From: a virus
DNA length: 31,803 nucleotides
Reading direction: 5' to 3' (one strand)
Virus record (IMG/VR): IMGVR_UViG_3300028827_000068
Span: 1-31,803 of that record
Positions 1 to 8,826 of the stretch are shown piece by piece; the stretch's first letter is position 1; every line of letters starts with the position of its first letter. Under the pieces are notes generated by a model that saw only the letters and a list, made by a program, of their open reading frames with translations, ran no database searches and had not been told where the DNA came from. Made by a program: the position numbers and the translations under genes.

Positions 1-8
1 CTGAGAAG

Positions 9-23
9 CCTTGTATATCAAGG
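9..23. other. Candidate attachment-site core (palindrome)
   Basis: CCTTG-TATAT-CAAGG is a perfect 5-bp inverted repeat around a 5-bp spacer, the layout typical of tyrosine-recombinase crossover cores. Phased direct repeats follow within 35 bp on its right, which would put the element on the right-hand side. No second copy of the core is present near the right edge and no integrase is visible, so this rests on architecture only. Confidence 0.4.
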
Positions 24-55
24 GTTCATGCCAGGTCAAGAGCTTTTTTGAAATA

Positions 56-111
56 GTCAAAAATTGTCAAAAAAAGTCAAAATGGATTGCAGTTTGCAGT
101 CCAAATGCAGT
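56..111 (+). repeat. Phased direct repeats, possible integrase or excisionase arm sites
   Basis: GTCAAAA occurs three times at 56-62, 66-72 and 76-82, exactly one helical turn (10 bp) apart. TGCAGT follows three times at 88-93, 95-100 and 106-111, the last two as TGCAGTCC. Such helically phased short repeats next to a palindromic core are typical of phage arm-type sites. The binding protein is not in the window. Confidence 0.4.
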
Positions 112-676
112 CCATTTTTTTTTAAACCTCGGAAGGTTTGCGGAAGTTTTTTTTCGATACAAAAACCTTGACAAGCCACTAATTTATAAAAGGCATTAAA
201 CTAGAGCAATGGAGGAGATTGTAATTTTCATTTGAGAAAAGCTAGCCTCTTTAAATTATTCGCCAAAAATAATCTATAAATATCACCACCCAAGGTCATA
301 ACCAAGGCCCTGCTAGGACAGGTTATATCAGATCGCAGTAATAAGAAAATATATCACGTTTCTTAAATAAAATTGCCCTAGATAAGAGCGTGAACTTTCA
401 CTGCTTAGGGCGCGCCATTTACCATCTTTCCTAACCTTGGGGCTTCGACATGTAGTGCTGCCTTACTTAGAAGCATGGCCTTATATGGCGTTTCTGTTCG
501 TCGGCCCACAGTTTTGCACTCCGGCTTCCTTCAGACCTTGCCTTCACCCAATGCTTAATGTAAAGAATTTCCTCAACATAAGGTCAACTACTGGGGGCTT
601 TAAACCCAAGTTCATGCCCATGACGGGCGTACACAAGGCGTAGCTTATGCAAAACATTATGCGTTAAGGATGAAAG
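112..676. other. Non-coding region left of the first cargo gene
   Basis: No convincing gene is present. An inverted repeat near 374-412 (GCCCTA ... TTAGGGC) encloses a second hairpin (GTGAA/TTCAC). The stretch at about 415-432 (GCCATTTACCATCTTTCCT) is nearly repeated near 2359-2377 in the third spacer. A TTTGCGGAAG motif near 139 recurs near 2495. The 68-codon ORF at 437-643 lacks a ribosome-binding site. The region looks like structured or decayed mobile DNA that I cannot name. Confidence 0.4.
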
Positions 677-1144
677 ATGGAAGCCATTAGATATGAAGTA
701 AGAGATACAAATACGAATCTCCAAGCAATTCTTAGTATTATTGATAGTAATTGCACAAAGCGGGTGATTTTATTTGCATCTCCAACAAAAGAAACTCAAG
801 AAATGAGCCATAGTGATGGGCCTGATCCAAGGTTACCTCTTCTTTCGGCCTTGGCGGAGTATGAGATTCCTCATATAGCTACCATTTATATAGTATTTGA
901 CGGTTTGTTTTTAACGGCAGCACTAAGACCGCGATATCCAGATATAAAGAAGTTATTGGATATAGCACAGGAATCTGGGAAAGTATTCTTCGCCAAAGAA
1001 AGAGCTCCATTTACTTCTGCGTTAACACCAGCGAACGCAGTAGAGGAACTTTTAAAAATCAAAAATATCGCGAAGCTAAACAAAGAATCGAGAGCTAGCT
1101 TTTTCAGCTTATTGTCAGCCATACCGGAAGAAAGCATCGTATAA
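677..1144 (+). CDS. Hypothetical cargo protein, 155 aa
   Basis: I do not recognise the family. It is a soluble protein with no signal peptide or membrane segment. The ATG at 677 is preceded by AAGGA six bases upstream, which supports this start. The middle is hydrophobic and strand-like (KRVILFASPTKE, then IPHIATIYIVFDGLFL), suggesting a compact alpha/beta fold, followed by a Lys/Glu-rich helical C-terminus. It stands alone, with non-coding DNA on both sides, and is followed about 290 bp later by the TIR gene on the same strand. The two may be cargo of one insertion, but no shared operon is evident. It lies beyond the end of the late tail operon and points towards it. The function is unknown. 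Confidence 0.6.
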   Translation: MEAIRYEVRDTNTNLQAILSIIDSNCTKRVILFASPTKETQEMSHSDGPDPRLPLLSALAEYEIPHIATIYIVFDGLFLTAALRPRYPDIKKLLDIAQESGKVFFAKERAPFTSALTPANAVEELLKIKNIAKLNKESRASFFSLLSAIPEESIV

Positions 1145-1433
1145 TTAATAAGGTAAAGGGAGGTATTTTGTCCGCCCTTCCCACATAGCGTAGCATGCAG
1201 GGCATTAGGTAGTTTATGAAGGTTATCTGGCCGTAGACCGGATAGTGAACTCACCCACAGCTTTTTGTATGCCGGGTTCTTAACTTGTGAGGGTTTAATC
1301 TTCGTTGCAAGTTCAAGGTTCAGGTTGCCTTAGCCAAATTTGCAAACAATCTGGGTGGGAACTTTCTCTTTTCACCCAAAAAAGTATGGAGCAAGAAGGG
1401 GTTTTCTGCAACCTCGTTAGATAACAAAATAAA
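1145..1433. other. Non-coding spacer between the two cargo genes
   Basis: No gene is supported; the minus-strand ORF here is antisense to the 155-aa gene. The spacer opens just after the stop codon with GGTAAAGGGAGG ... CCCTTCCCACA, which resembles the opening of the spacer after the TIR gene (GGTAAGGGATG ... CCCCTCCCACA). The upstream end of the TIR gene holds GTTAGATAACAAAA directly before its start codon, with no clear promoter or strong Shine-Dalgarno site. Confidence 0.35.
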
Positions 1434-2297
1434 ATGGCTACACATTCAGTATTTATAAGTCATAGCTCAGTTACAAAAGAATTGGCTAGACAAATTTACT
1501 ATAACGCAATCTCAAATGGTGTTTCTGTTTGGTATGACGAAGCTCTATTAACTTTAGGCGATGAGCTAAGAGATTCTTTGATTAAAGGGATAGAAAACAG
1601 TGCCTCATTCTTGTTACTTCATTCTAAAGCTGCAATGGATAAGCCTTGGGTTCCCCTTGAAATGGCTGTCGCAAGAAAAAAATATGAGAAAGATAATAAT
1701 TTCAAGATACGAGTAGTCAAACTTGACGATGAACCACTTCCGGATAAATTTTGGAATAGATTTCTTTATGAAAAATGGAATTCTTCTGACCAAGGCGGCT
1801 CAATTATTAAAATATTGGAGGCATTAACTGGAAAAAGAGGGATTGTTGCAATAACTGCGTCATCAGTTTTAACTTCTGATCCCTCATCACATTTCGTAAA
1901 TCAGAGTGCAACAATTGCTGAACATACTAGGAATTATGTTCTCTGGTATCTATGTCATATAAAAAAGTTAATGCAATCGGTAGTATCAGTTGCTTATGAA
2001 CAAGAATTAAGAGATACTTTAGAGAAACTTTTACATCTTTTCTTATTCGAGAATATACCAGCAATTCATGGTGGTGTGATTCCTGTAGAACCTGGTGTAT
2101 TCGAACTGATCCACGCAAATAGGATGAGGGTCCCTCCGCGTATTACTGTTAACGGATTGCCTGATAAATACAAATGGGAATTGGTACAGGGAAACGAGCT
2201 GTTTTCACGAATAAGGATATTAGAAGCTAATAGTGATAATACCGTCAGTCATCCAGTTCCTTTGGCGATATCAGTTGAATTGGATGCGGAGTTATAA
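1434..2297 (+). CDS. TIR-domain protein, likely NAD+-cleaving defence effector
   Basis: Residues about 4-120 form a TIR domain: strand A FISHSS (7-12), the VSVWYDE segment (30-36), and the helix motif W72-V-P-L-E76, which matches the WxxxE signature whose Glu is catalytic in NAD+-hydrolysing TIR proteins. Residues about 120-287 are a separate unassigned region with a helical stretch (about 160-200) and a C-terminal beta-rich part, possibly the sensor or partner-binding half. There is no membrane segment. TIR enzymes in bacterial immunity deplete NAD+ or make signal nucleotides after phage sensing; a role here is inferred from family and prophage context. The gene is solitary and AT-rich relative to the structural genes. 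The start ATG at 1434 has a weak ribosome site. No obvious partner such as a pAgo, Thoeris ThsA or STAND NTPase is adjacent. Confidence 0.85.
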   Translation: MATHSVFISHSSVTKELARQIYYNAISNGVSVWYDEALLTLGDELRDSLIKGIENSASFLLLHSKAAMDKPWVPLEMAVARKKYEKDNNFKIRVVKLDDEPLPDKFWNRFLYEKWNSSDQGGSIIKILEALTGKRGIVAITASSVLTSDPSSHFVNQSATIAEHTRNYVLWYLCHIKKLMQSVVSVAYEQELRDTLEKLLHLFLFENIPAIHGGVIPVEPGVFELIHANRMRVPPRITVNGLPDKYKWELVQGNELFSRIRILEANSDNTVSHPVPLAISVELDAEL

Positions 2298-2603
2298 GTT
2301 GTTTCATCTAATTGGGTAAGGGATGTTCTCTTCCCCTCCCACACCACCCTACCAACCCGCCATTTACCATCCTTCCTGATCCAGGAGTTGCTATAATGCT
2401 CACCCAGTCCCGAAGCCCCCTGACTGGGCACGTCCATATCGGTAACTGAAAAGGCCATATACCCCCCAGATGTCCGGGGCTAAAAATTGAGTTTTGCGGA
2501 AGGTTTTCATGTTATTTTATTTTGACAAATTTCCGCTGGGAGGACGTGGAGGAGACATGGGTAGGCAGCGGACGAATATAACACCCGCCACCTTTTTGAG
2601 CTA
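2298..2603. other. Non-coding spacer between TIR gene and tail module
   Basis: This is a convergent interval between the plus-strand TIR gene and the end of the minus-strand late operon. It contains the GCCATTTACCATCCTTCCT element shared with about 415-432, a CCCC/GGGG hairpin near 2463-2480, and a longer GCGGAA/TTCCGC inverted repeat between about 2497 and 2538. A 69-codon minus-strand ORF (2249-2458) overlaps the TIR gene and has no ribosome site. I see no supported gene and no clear terminator with a U-tract. Confidence 0.35.
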
Positions 2604-3017
2604 TTAAATTTGAGGCTTAGTCGGCCAAACAACATCAAAAGGAAACCCTGTCTGCTGAGGAACATCTCTTAAATCTTGTATGTACTGGGCTATTTCAGCG
2701 GCTTGTGTGTCTGTGAGAGTGGTTGGAAGTCCGAACTCTTTTTGGTTACGGTGTCTATCGAGCATCCAGAGAACTTCATTGATTAGTTTATCTCGTTTCT
2801 GTTTTACTTTTTGAGCTTCTTTTTCTGTTTCTATAGCTGTTATTTCGTCAGCAGGTTTTAAAACAAAATCTGTACCATCAAATGTATAGTGTTCAAGAGG
2901 GCCGTCAGGACGTTGACCCTCGTATTCAAATTTTGCGTAATAAGTGTTTTCAGCTAAAATATCTTTTTCAGCTACAGTTAAAATATTACCAACACTATCT
3001 TTTGTATATACAAACAT
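2604..3017 (-). CDS. Tail fibre assembly / tail assembly chaperone protein
   Basis: This 137-aa protein has the usual design of phage tail-assembly chaperones that follow a fibre gene. A short beta-rich N-terminus is followed by a charged helix (about 75-95) and a C-terminal module with RDKLINEVLWMLDRHRNQ and LRDVPQQTGFPFDVVWPTKP, the 'YRQALRDVPQQ-GFP-WP' signature of the Phage_tail_APC-like family. It probably helps fold or trimerise the tail fibre encoded just upstream, 10 bp away. The start ATG at 3017 has GGAGG four bases upstream. It is the last gene of the leftward late operon. Confidence 0.8.
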   Translation of the reverse strand: MFVYTKDSVGNILTVAEKDILAENTYYAKFEYEGQRPDGPLEHYTFDGTDFVLKPADEITAIETEKEAQKVKQKRDKLINEVLWMLDRHRNQKEFGLPTTLTDTQAAEIAQYIQDLRDVPQQTGFPFDVVWPTKPQI

Positions 3018-3027
3018 ATTACCTCCA

Positions 3028-4326
3028 TTATCTCCAAGCTAAAACACGCCACTCGTGATTGTCATGCTGTATCCAATCTGCACTTGCTGTCCAGTATTGT
3101 ACTAAATATTGACCTATGTAAATGTCTAACAAAATATATGTACTGTCATATCTAACAGTTAAAGGTTGTTGATATTCAGTATTTACATCGCCAGTTCCGT
3201 TAGCTCCTATATGTGTGTAAATATAGCCGTATGTAGTGTCTTTAATTTGTACGATAACAAGTTTAGGTATAGTTCTTAAACCGTGAGCCAAAGTAACAGT
3301 GTTGTTTGCTGTTCTTGATACAGTAAACCATCCTGAATCATAGTCAGCAGAGCGTGGTAAAGCACGGTCGAGAGGGTTTTCTTGGTAAGGGAGAGCAAGA
3401 GTTCCTTTAACTAAAACTGCTCCACTATAAATAACTGTCCCTGTTCCTTCGACTAATAAATGTGGACGTATTAAAGTAGCGCCTGAAGACAAAGTAATCG
3501 GCACTGTTAAAAACTGCCAAGTGCCGTCTCCTGTGTGATAAGGAGAAAATTGAATGTTCGTTGTGGCATCATGTATTTTAAGTCTTGCTATATTTGGCGT
3601 AGAAGTTAAAACCCAACATCCGAAAGTTAATGTACTTTCTCTATAGTCTTGCCAATTAGGAATATCTTGATATATTTGTTCTAATACAGTACCGTAAGTA
3701 ATGGAAAGACTATAGGGGCCTACTTTTACATTAGTTGAATCTTGTGCAAGTGAACTGTCACCTGCTTTTTTCCAACCGTCAGGAGTAGAGGCTGTTCCGC
3801 CGCTCCAAGAAGCGAAGTTACCGTTTTGAATAAGATTTATAAAACCTTGAGACTCTATTTGACCTCTAGCAAGAGCTTCGTCTGCTGAAGTGGCAGGGGC
3901 TACTTTAAACGGCACTTCTGGGTCGCCTTCTTTGACGATAACTTTAATTTTCTGCCATCTACTGCCGTCGTCAGTTGTTGGATCATTACCAATATTACCG
4001 TCAATCAAAGATAAATAGGTATAACCATCTGAGCCAATTGCCCTATCATGTGTATTATAAGTTATATCGGACTTCCACAGACCGCATCCAGCACTAGCAA
4101 TAGCGTTATCTCTCGCTTCGAGAGTTTGATTTTTGTAAGTTGTTGTCAACTCAGTGTTCAAGTTGACTTCATCCGCTGTGGAGTTTGCTTCCTGTGCCCA
4201 CTGGTTTACTTCGTCCGCAAAATTATCCAGAGAAGCCAGAAATGCGTCTGCTCTTGCGTCAAAATTTTCTGGATCACTCCTGGATGGCGGAGTGGGCAGG
4301 TCTGTAATTTGTTGATTTATTGCCAT
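3028..4326 (-). CDS. Tail fibre / receptor-binding protein
   Basis: This 432-aa virion protein follows the baseplate gene and precedes a fibre-assembly protein. Residues about 20-75 are helical and polar, as in fibre shafts that attach to the tail. Residues about 85-130 contain a small carbohydrate-binding-like module: a W, then a Y, then DGYTYLSLIDGNIGNDP, then W. A similar module occurs twice in the neighbouring 355-aa protein. Residues about 160-310 look like a jelly-roll carbohydrate-binding domain. The C-terminal 100 residues (SGWFTVSRT ... RTIPKLVIVQIK) resemble fibre-tip domains. The start ATG at 4326 has GAGGAG six bases upstream. The receptor cannot be predicted. Confidence 0.75.
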   Translation of the reverse strand: MAINQQITDLPTPPSRSDPENFDARADAFLASLDNFADEVNQWAQEANSTADEVNLNTELTTTYKNQTLEARDNAIASAGCGLWKSDITYNTHDRAIGSDGYTYLSLIDGNIGNDPTTDDGSRWQKIKVIVKEGDPEVPFKVAPATSADEALARGQIESQGFINLIQNGNFASWSGGTASTPDGWKKAGDSSLAQDSTNVKVGPYSLSITYGTVLEQIYQDIPNWQDYRESTLTFGCWVLTSTPNIARLKIHDATTNIQFSPYHTGDGTWQFLTVPITLSSGATLIRPHLLVEGTGTVIYSGAVLVKGTLALPYQENPLDRALPRSADYDSGWFTVSRTANNTVTLAHGLRTIPKLVIVQIKDTTYGYIYTHIGANGTGDVNTEYQQPLTVRYDSTYILLDIYIGQYLVQYWTASADWIQHDNHEWRVLAWR

Positions 4327-4337
4327 TTTTCGCTCCT

Positions 4338-5405
4338 CTACACTAATCCTTCAATGTTTATGCTGACCTGGCTGTAAACAGGTCCAGGCAGCACAACGTC
4401 AAACGACCTGAATATTCCGTATATCAATAAATTTTCGTAAGACACACCGTCATTGTTGCAGTCCCAGACCAGGGGTGTGCCTCGCAAATTCGCTAATTTG
4501 CGGTAGATTATATCAATCTGCTTGGTTGGGATCATTACGTCCACATCATTATCCTTGGTCCAGTAGCCAGGTTTGAGGTAGCTGTACCCTCGGTCGTCTT
4601 CGTCTCGTCGAGAGAAATCTAAAACTCCGGTTTTTACAGGCAATTGAGACTGTCCGATATAATCGCCTCGACCGACTCTGCAAAGACCGCATTTTGCTGT
4701 AGAGTTTCCTTTGATTATTTTGAGATATAAAACTCCATTATAATAGATAGGAAAATTGAACAGAATGTCTCTTTTGTATTCTATATCCTTGTAAAAATAT
4801 TCATACCATGAACTTGAACCTGTAATTTGCAAGTCTATGGTACCAGACGCAACCTGCTCTCTTGGGTCAATACCCTCATCATAGAGTATCCATTCAATTG
4901 TAGTAGCGTCCAGATTGAACAGAGCGCATGTATCGCATTTGCGTGCGCTTATTTCTACTTCTATATAGTCGGCAGCCTCAGTTACGGTATTGGTAAAGGT
5001 ATCAAACATCTTATAGCGGTTTGTACCACCCAGATTTTGCCAGTTAGAGGGATTGTCATAGGGGGTCTTACCGATATTGTAACCGGTAGTTATAAGCTCC
5101 CACCAATCAGTTGCAGTGGATGGAATATTGCCTGTATTAGCGTCCTGCAATGATCTATAAGCATCTATACGGCCGTCATGGCGATAGTAAACTATATCAT
5201 CTTTTCTGTACTCGGTTGCACTGTCCCATTCTGACAAATTGTTATCTTTCTCAAGAGACTGAAAAATCTCTTTTATTCCATCGTGGATATAATATACTAT
5301 TTCACCTGGAGGATAAAACCACGTCTCATCCCATAGTGGATAGTCATTTTCTTCAGGGATATTGGATAGTCTTAAATCTGTGGTAATCGGGACTATTATT
5401 TTCAT
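4338..5405 (-). CDS. Distal tail / baseplate protein with tandem carbohydrate-binding-like modules
   Basis: The 355-aa product is encoded immediately after the tape measure gene; its ATG overlaps the tape measure stop as ATGA. Two related modules sit near the N-terminus: PGEIVYYIHDG (about 33-43) and KDDIVYYRHDG (about 68-78) followed by AYRSLQDANTGNIP and a WW pair, resembling chitin-binding-type modules used by phage adhesins. The centre has four Cys (CDTC and CGLC). The C-terminal half (GVLDFSRRDEDDRGYSYLKP, ending YSQVSINIEGLV) recalls distal tail or hub proteins of siphoviruses. It probably forms part of a tail tip. I do not recognise a precise family, and no lambda M, L, K, I or J homologues accompany it. 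Confidence 0.6.
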   Translation of the reverse strand: MKIIVPITTDLRLSNIPEENDYPLWDETWFYPPGEIVYYIHDGIKEIFQSLEKDNNLSEWDSATEYRKDDIVYYRHDGRIDAYRSLQDANTGNIPSTATDWWELITTGYNIGKTPYDNPSNWQNLGGTNRYKMFDTFTNTVTEAADYIEVEISARKCDTCALFNLDATTIEWILYDEGIDPREQVASGTIDLQITGSSSWYEYFYKDIEYKRDILFNFPIYYNGVLYLKIIKGNSTAKCGLCRVGRGDYIGQSQLPVKTGVLDFSRRDEDDRGYSYLKPGYWTKDNDVDVMIPTKQIDIIYRKLANLRGTPLVWDCNNDGVSYENLLIYGIFRSFDVVLPGPVYSQVSINIEGLV

Positions 5406-8400
5406 TGAGTTTTTACTCCTTCAACGTCCCATTTCTGGTGTAACCTGTAGAGCTTTTTGTTGGTCTTGATTAGCTCTACTTGCGTAGCCCTGATCTCCTG
5501 ACGCAAAGCTTTTATTTCAGCAGCAATATTGGCAAAGCTGCCGGGCATCTGGCCTGAATTGATTGCGTCAAGAAATTCCAATCCCTTGCGCGAAACTACA
5601 TATTCGCCAAATTGCAGGGCTGCTACTCCGTCCTCGCCTTGAGGCACAAGCAGTCGATTTATATATCCGCCCGTTTTCCAGGCATAACCAGAGGCATCAT
5701 CATCCGGGCCACCACCTACGCCTGTAGTATCCCAACCGCCACCAGTATCCGCCCTGTCTCCACCAAAGCTCCAACCACCGCGAGATAGACTGCGGGCCAT
5801 GTCACTAGGGTAGCCCATAGCTTCATACGCTTTTTCTCTGCTGTCATAGCCATAAAACCCAGGATTACTTACCACATCCTTGGTCAGCGCTTCGATGGCT
5901 TCTTTGCCATAGGCCCCGCTCCATATTTTATCTGTCAATTCCTTGCCAAAAGTATGCGCGGCCATTGCTATCCTATCGGCATAAGAGTCGGCCCTGGCTG
6001 CCTCCATCACCTCTTGCACGCGCTCAAAAAATTCCTGCGGCGTTAAATTTAAATCCTCTAACCTGGCAAAAGTATAGGTAGGCACGCCATAGGGAGACAG
6101 TTTATATCCGCTGGGCAAAGCGTAATTGCCTGGCATGGCAAACGCTTGGGATGCGTCGTCGTTTATCATAGCCCCAATCTGCCGGCCTAGTCGGTCTCCA
6201 AACCTGTCCTCAAGCATATCCAACATCTTTTCGTTTTTGCGCAGGCCTAGCAGATCCGCAATCTTGTCCATTGTATAGGCGGTTAAAGGAGATAACGCCC
6301 CGACCGCTGCCCCAGGCAGGCCTAACCCTAGCAATGATGCCAATGCACCCGTAACAATATGCGCAGGCGTGGAGTATTCCTGCACACCAAACGCGTACAT
6401 GCCTATGTCGCCGATAATACCCCCCAGCAGTCCATTGAAAGACCGGGAAAGAAAACCTCCCCAGGCCATCTTTTGGGCAATGCTATTGATTTGGCTGGTT
6501 GAAATATTGTATCCGGCGCTTTGGAGTTGCTGTCCGATGGCTTGTGTTCTGCTGTAGTTGTTATAAGCCACCGCGCCACCAGCCAGGGCAGAAGACATCA
6601 TGTGTCCCATAATGTTACCGGCTATCTGAGCTCTGGCAAAACTCTCATAACCTGTGTAACCAAAGGTTTTAGCAGTACCGACTTCAACAGCACCTACAAC
6701 TGAGTCAAAAAAGTCGGCAACAGAAGTTCCCCCGCTGCCTATAGCTTCCCTTATCTTAGCTGCCTGTTCACGGGGGATAACCATTTCACCAGTTTGTAAT
6801 TTGGCAATTATTTCATCGTCACGGACAAACGGGGTTCCTTCGTGGAAAATCGCATCAACAAAGCCAACGCCGAACTCCATAAGTTTGCTTGTGGCCCATT
6901 GTGTTGTCATTTTTGCCACAGCATCGGTCATGGTTCTCAACATCGACTTCCAAAACGATTCCCAATAGTCCTCGAGGTCCTTCATATCGCCGGTAATCCC
7001 GTCGAATAGGATATCTGATACAGTGCTGCTGGATTTGCGACTAAAATCCTGGACTATGTCATAGCCTGCTTGTGCCCAAGTGTATTGCTCCTTCTGTAAC
7101 TCCTGCCAGCCCAACTTCATGCCGGCAAAGAAATTCTGGCTGGCTAGAGTTTGCTCGCGAAGTGCCTTCTGTGTGGCTTCGACTTCTTTTTTATTGATCT
7201 TTTCTATTTCAGCTTCGGCCCACTTGGCGACTTTGATTTTATCCGCACCGGCATCTATATATGCCTTAGCCTGCAGCCTGATCTGCTCCCGCTCGAACCC
7301 ATACTGGCCAAGAGTGAGCTGTTTGTATTTATCTGTAAATTCTTCTTTTAGTCTTAGCTGTTCCTCAATACGGTCGTTAATGATCTTGGTAGCTCTCTCA
7401 TCGGCTTTTACTTTTCCTGCATAATAAGACATCCAGCCATCTTTTAACTTGGCCAGATCTTTTAGTTGCTGCTTTGTTAGCTGACTTTGTATCGTTTGAG
7501 CGGGTTTGGCTGCATTTAGTTTTTTTGCACGTTTATTTGCAGCGTCCAGCCCTTTATAATAGGCCAACCATAAATCCTTTAAAGCCTCCGCGTTACCTAG
7601 ATCACGCCTAATTTTTGCTCTATATGTACTGTGCCCTTCTTCCAACCATTCTCCTGTATCCCAATGTCTCCTGCCTATAATTCCATCCCATATATTTAAA
7701 AAAGACTCAGAAATTCTTGCACTACTTTCTAACGTACTCCCTATATCAAGACCTGTATTTAGTTCTTGCAAGACTGTATTTAGTGTTTGCAGTATGGTTA
7801 ATGCGGTACCAACCTTCCAAGAACCAAAAAGATATCTGCCTATAATCCCAGTCCCAGCGGCGCCAACAATTTCATCGGGCAATTTATTGTAAACAGCAAA
7901 AACGTCATCAAGACCTTGGCCGATTTTAATTATCCCCTTCCCTGTCTTAACCAGCCCTGTTGCCAGATCTCCAATGGCCTGCTGGGTTTCTTTGTCTTTT
8001 AAGATGTCGGTCAATTCGCCCAGCGCATCTATAGCAGCGTCCATATATTCGCCGCCAGCCAGGGAATTTTTGAAGTCCAGCCAGGCCTCGTTAAACTTGT
8101 TTGTGGCTCTTGTTGCATCGTCCACACTGCCTGAATATTTCTGCTGCAGCACTTGAGCTAGCTTAGGGAGTAAGTCGCTTGCTGCAACCTCGCCCTTTTC
8201 CAGCATTTTATCCAGCTCAGCCGTGGACACTCCCATGGCCTGGGCAGCCAGTTGAAATGCACCTGGAAGCCTTTCGCCCAACTGTCCACGGAGTTCTTCG
8301 GCCTGAACCTTGCCTTTAGAAATCATCTGAGACACGGCATTGAGCGCCCCTTGAAGTTGTTCCGAAGACAACCCCAAGGTCGCGCCTGCTTTTGCAATGC

Positions 8401-8785
8401 CTAAAAATATCTGTCTGGCATTTTCACCTTCCAGTGCCGTATTTTTGGAGGCGGCTATGAGTTGTTTATATGGGTCGAGCAGGGCGTAAAAATTTTGGCC
8501 CAACTCATCAGCAGTCTTGCGCAAAAACTGAAATTCCCGGCCTGCTGCCTGGGTTGAACCTGTAATCTCGACAAAAGCTCTTTTTGTCGCATTCAAGCTT
8601 TTGCCAGCTTCAAAAATCTGCTGGGCAAACATGCCCATGCCAAGGCCTGCAATGCCGGATTGTAAGGAAAACAATCTGTGCTTAATTCCTTCCAACTCAA
8701 TTCCGATTCGCCTACTGGCTGCCTGAAATACCTTACTGGCCTCGTCTTTGGCACTGACTATGATTTGCGTATAAGCCGTGGACAT
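5402..8785 (-). CDS. Tail tape measure protein
   Basis: At 1127 aa it is by far the largest gene, located between the gpG/gpGT pair and the tail tip genes, exactly where lambda H lies. The N-terminal 250 residues carry the conserved tape-measure domain (ITGSTQAAGREFQFLRKTAD, then GLSSEQLQGALNAVSQMISK, then LRGQLGERLPGAFQLAAQAM, then KFNEAWLDFKNSL). Long helical or coiled segments follow at about 450-620, with hydrophobic glycine-rich stretches at about 720-870 that may enter the host membrane during DNA delivery. Its length would imply a tail of roughly 170 nm by the usual length rule; that is an inference. The start ATG at 8785 has GGAG eight bases upstream. Confidence 0.93.
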   Translation of the reverse strand: MSTAYTQIIVSAKDEASKVFQAASRRIGIELEGIKHRLFSLQSGIAGLGMGMFAQQIFEAGKSLNATKRAFVEITGSTQAAGREFQFLRKTADELGQNFYALLDPYKQLIAASKNTALEGENARQIFLGIAKAGATLGLSSEQLQGALNAVSQMISKGKVQAEELRGQLGERLPGAFQLAAQAMGVSTAELDKMLEKGEVAASDLLPKLAQVLQQKYSGSVDDATRATNKFNEAWLDFKNSLAGGEYMDAAIDALGELTDILKDKETQQAIGDLATGLVKTGKGIIKIGQGLDDVFAVYNKLPDEIVGAAGTGIIGRYLFGSWKVGTALTILQTLNTVLQELNTGLDIGSTLESSARISESFLNIWDGIIGRRHWDTGEWLEEGHSTYRAKIRRDLGNAEALKDLWLAYYKGLDAANKRAKKLNAAKPAQTIQSQLTKQQLKDLAKLKDGWMSYYAGKVKADERATKIINDRIEEQLRLKEEFTDKYKQLTLGQYGFEREQIRLQAKAYIDAGADKIKVAKWAEAEIEKINKKEVEATQKALREQTLASQNFFAGMKLGWQELQKEQYTWAQAGYDIVQDFSRKSSSTVSDILFDGITGDMKDLEDYWESFWKSMLRTMTDAVAKMTTQWATSKLMEFGVGFVDAIFHEGTPFVRDDEIIAKLQTGEMVIPREQAAKIREAIGSGGTSVADFFDSVVGAVEVGTAKTFGYTGYESFARAQIAGNIMGHMMSSALAGGAVAYNNYSRTQAIGQQLQSAGYNISTSQINSIAQKMAWGGFLSRSFNGLLGGIIGDIGMYAFGVQEYSTPAHIVTGALASLLGLGLPGAAVGALSPLTAYTMDKIADLLGLRKNEKMLDMLEDRFGDRLGRQIGAMINDDASQAFAMPGNYALPSGYKLSPYGVPTYTFARLEDLNLTPQEFFERVQEVMEAARADSYADRIAMAAHTFGKELTDKIWSGAYGKEAIEALTKDVVSNPGFYGYDSREKAYEAMGYPSDMARSLSRGGWSFGGDRADTGGGWDTTGVGGGPDDDASGYAWKTGGYINRLLVPQGEDGVAALQFGEYVVSRKGLEFLDAINSGQMPGSFANIAAEIKALRQEIRATQVELIKTNKKLYRLHQKWDVEGVKTQ

Positions 8786-8807
8786 TTTAGTGACTCCGGT
8801 ATATAGT
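8779..8807 (+). promoter_or_regulatory. Sigma70-type promoter for the plus-strand moron
   Basis: TGGACA (8779-8784), 17 bp, then TATAGT (8802-8807) are each five of six matches to the sigma70 consensus at optimal spacing. The predicted start of transcription (about 8814) falls at the AAAGGAGG ribosome-binding site of the following small gene. The promoter overlaps the first codons of the divergently read tape measure gene. Confidence 0.6.
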
Positions 8808-8826
8808 TCTTACAAAGGAGGAGTTA

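Noticed and set aside
437-643. 68-codon plus-strand ORF
   Set aside because: It lacks a Shine-Dalgarno site and its sequence looks like a chance translation of a structured non-coding element.
1400-1433. Integron-type attC end (GTTAGATAAC) before the TIR gene
   Set aside because: No matching partner half-site or foldable attC could be found in the spacer, and no integron integrase is visible.
2249-2458. 69-codon minus-strand ORF with IRKDGKWR, superficially like a SnoaL/DUF4440 end
   Set aside because: It overlaps the TIR gene, has no ribosome site, and the motif comes from a repeated non-coding element also found near 415-432.
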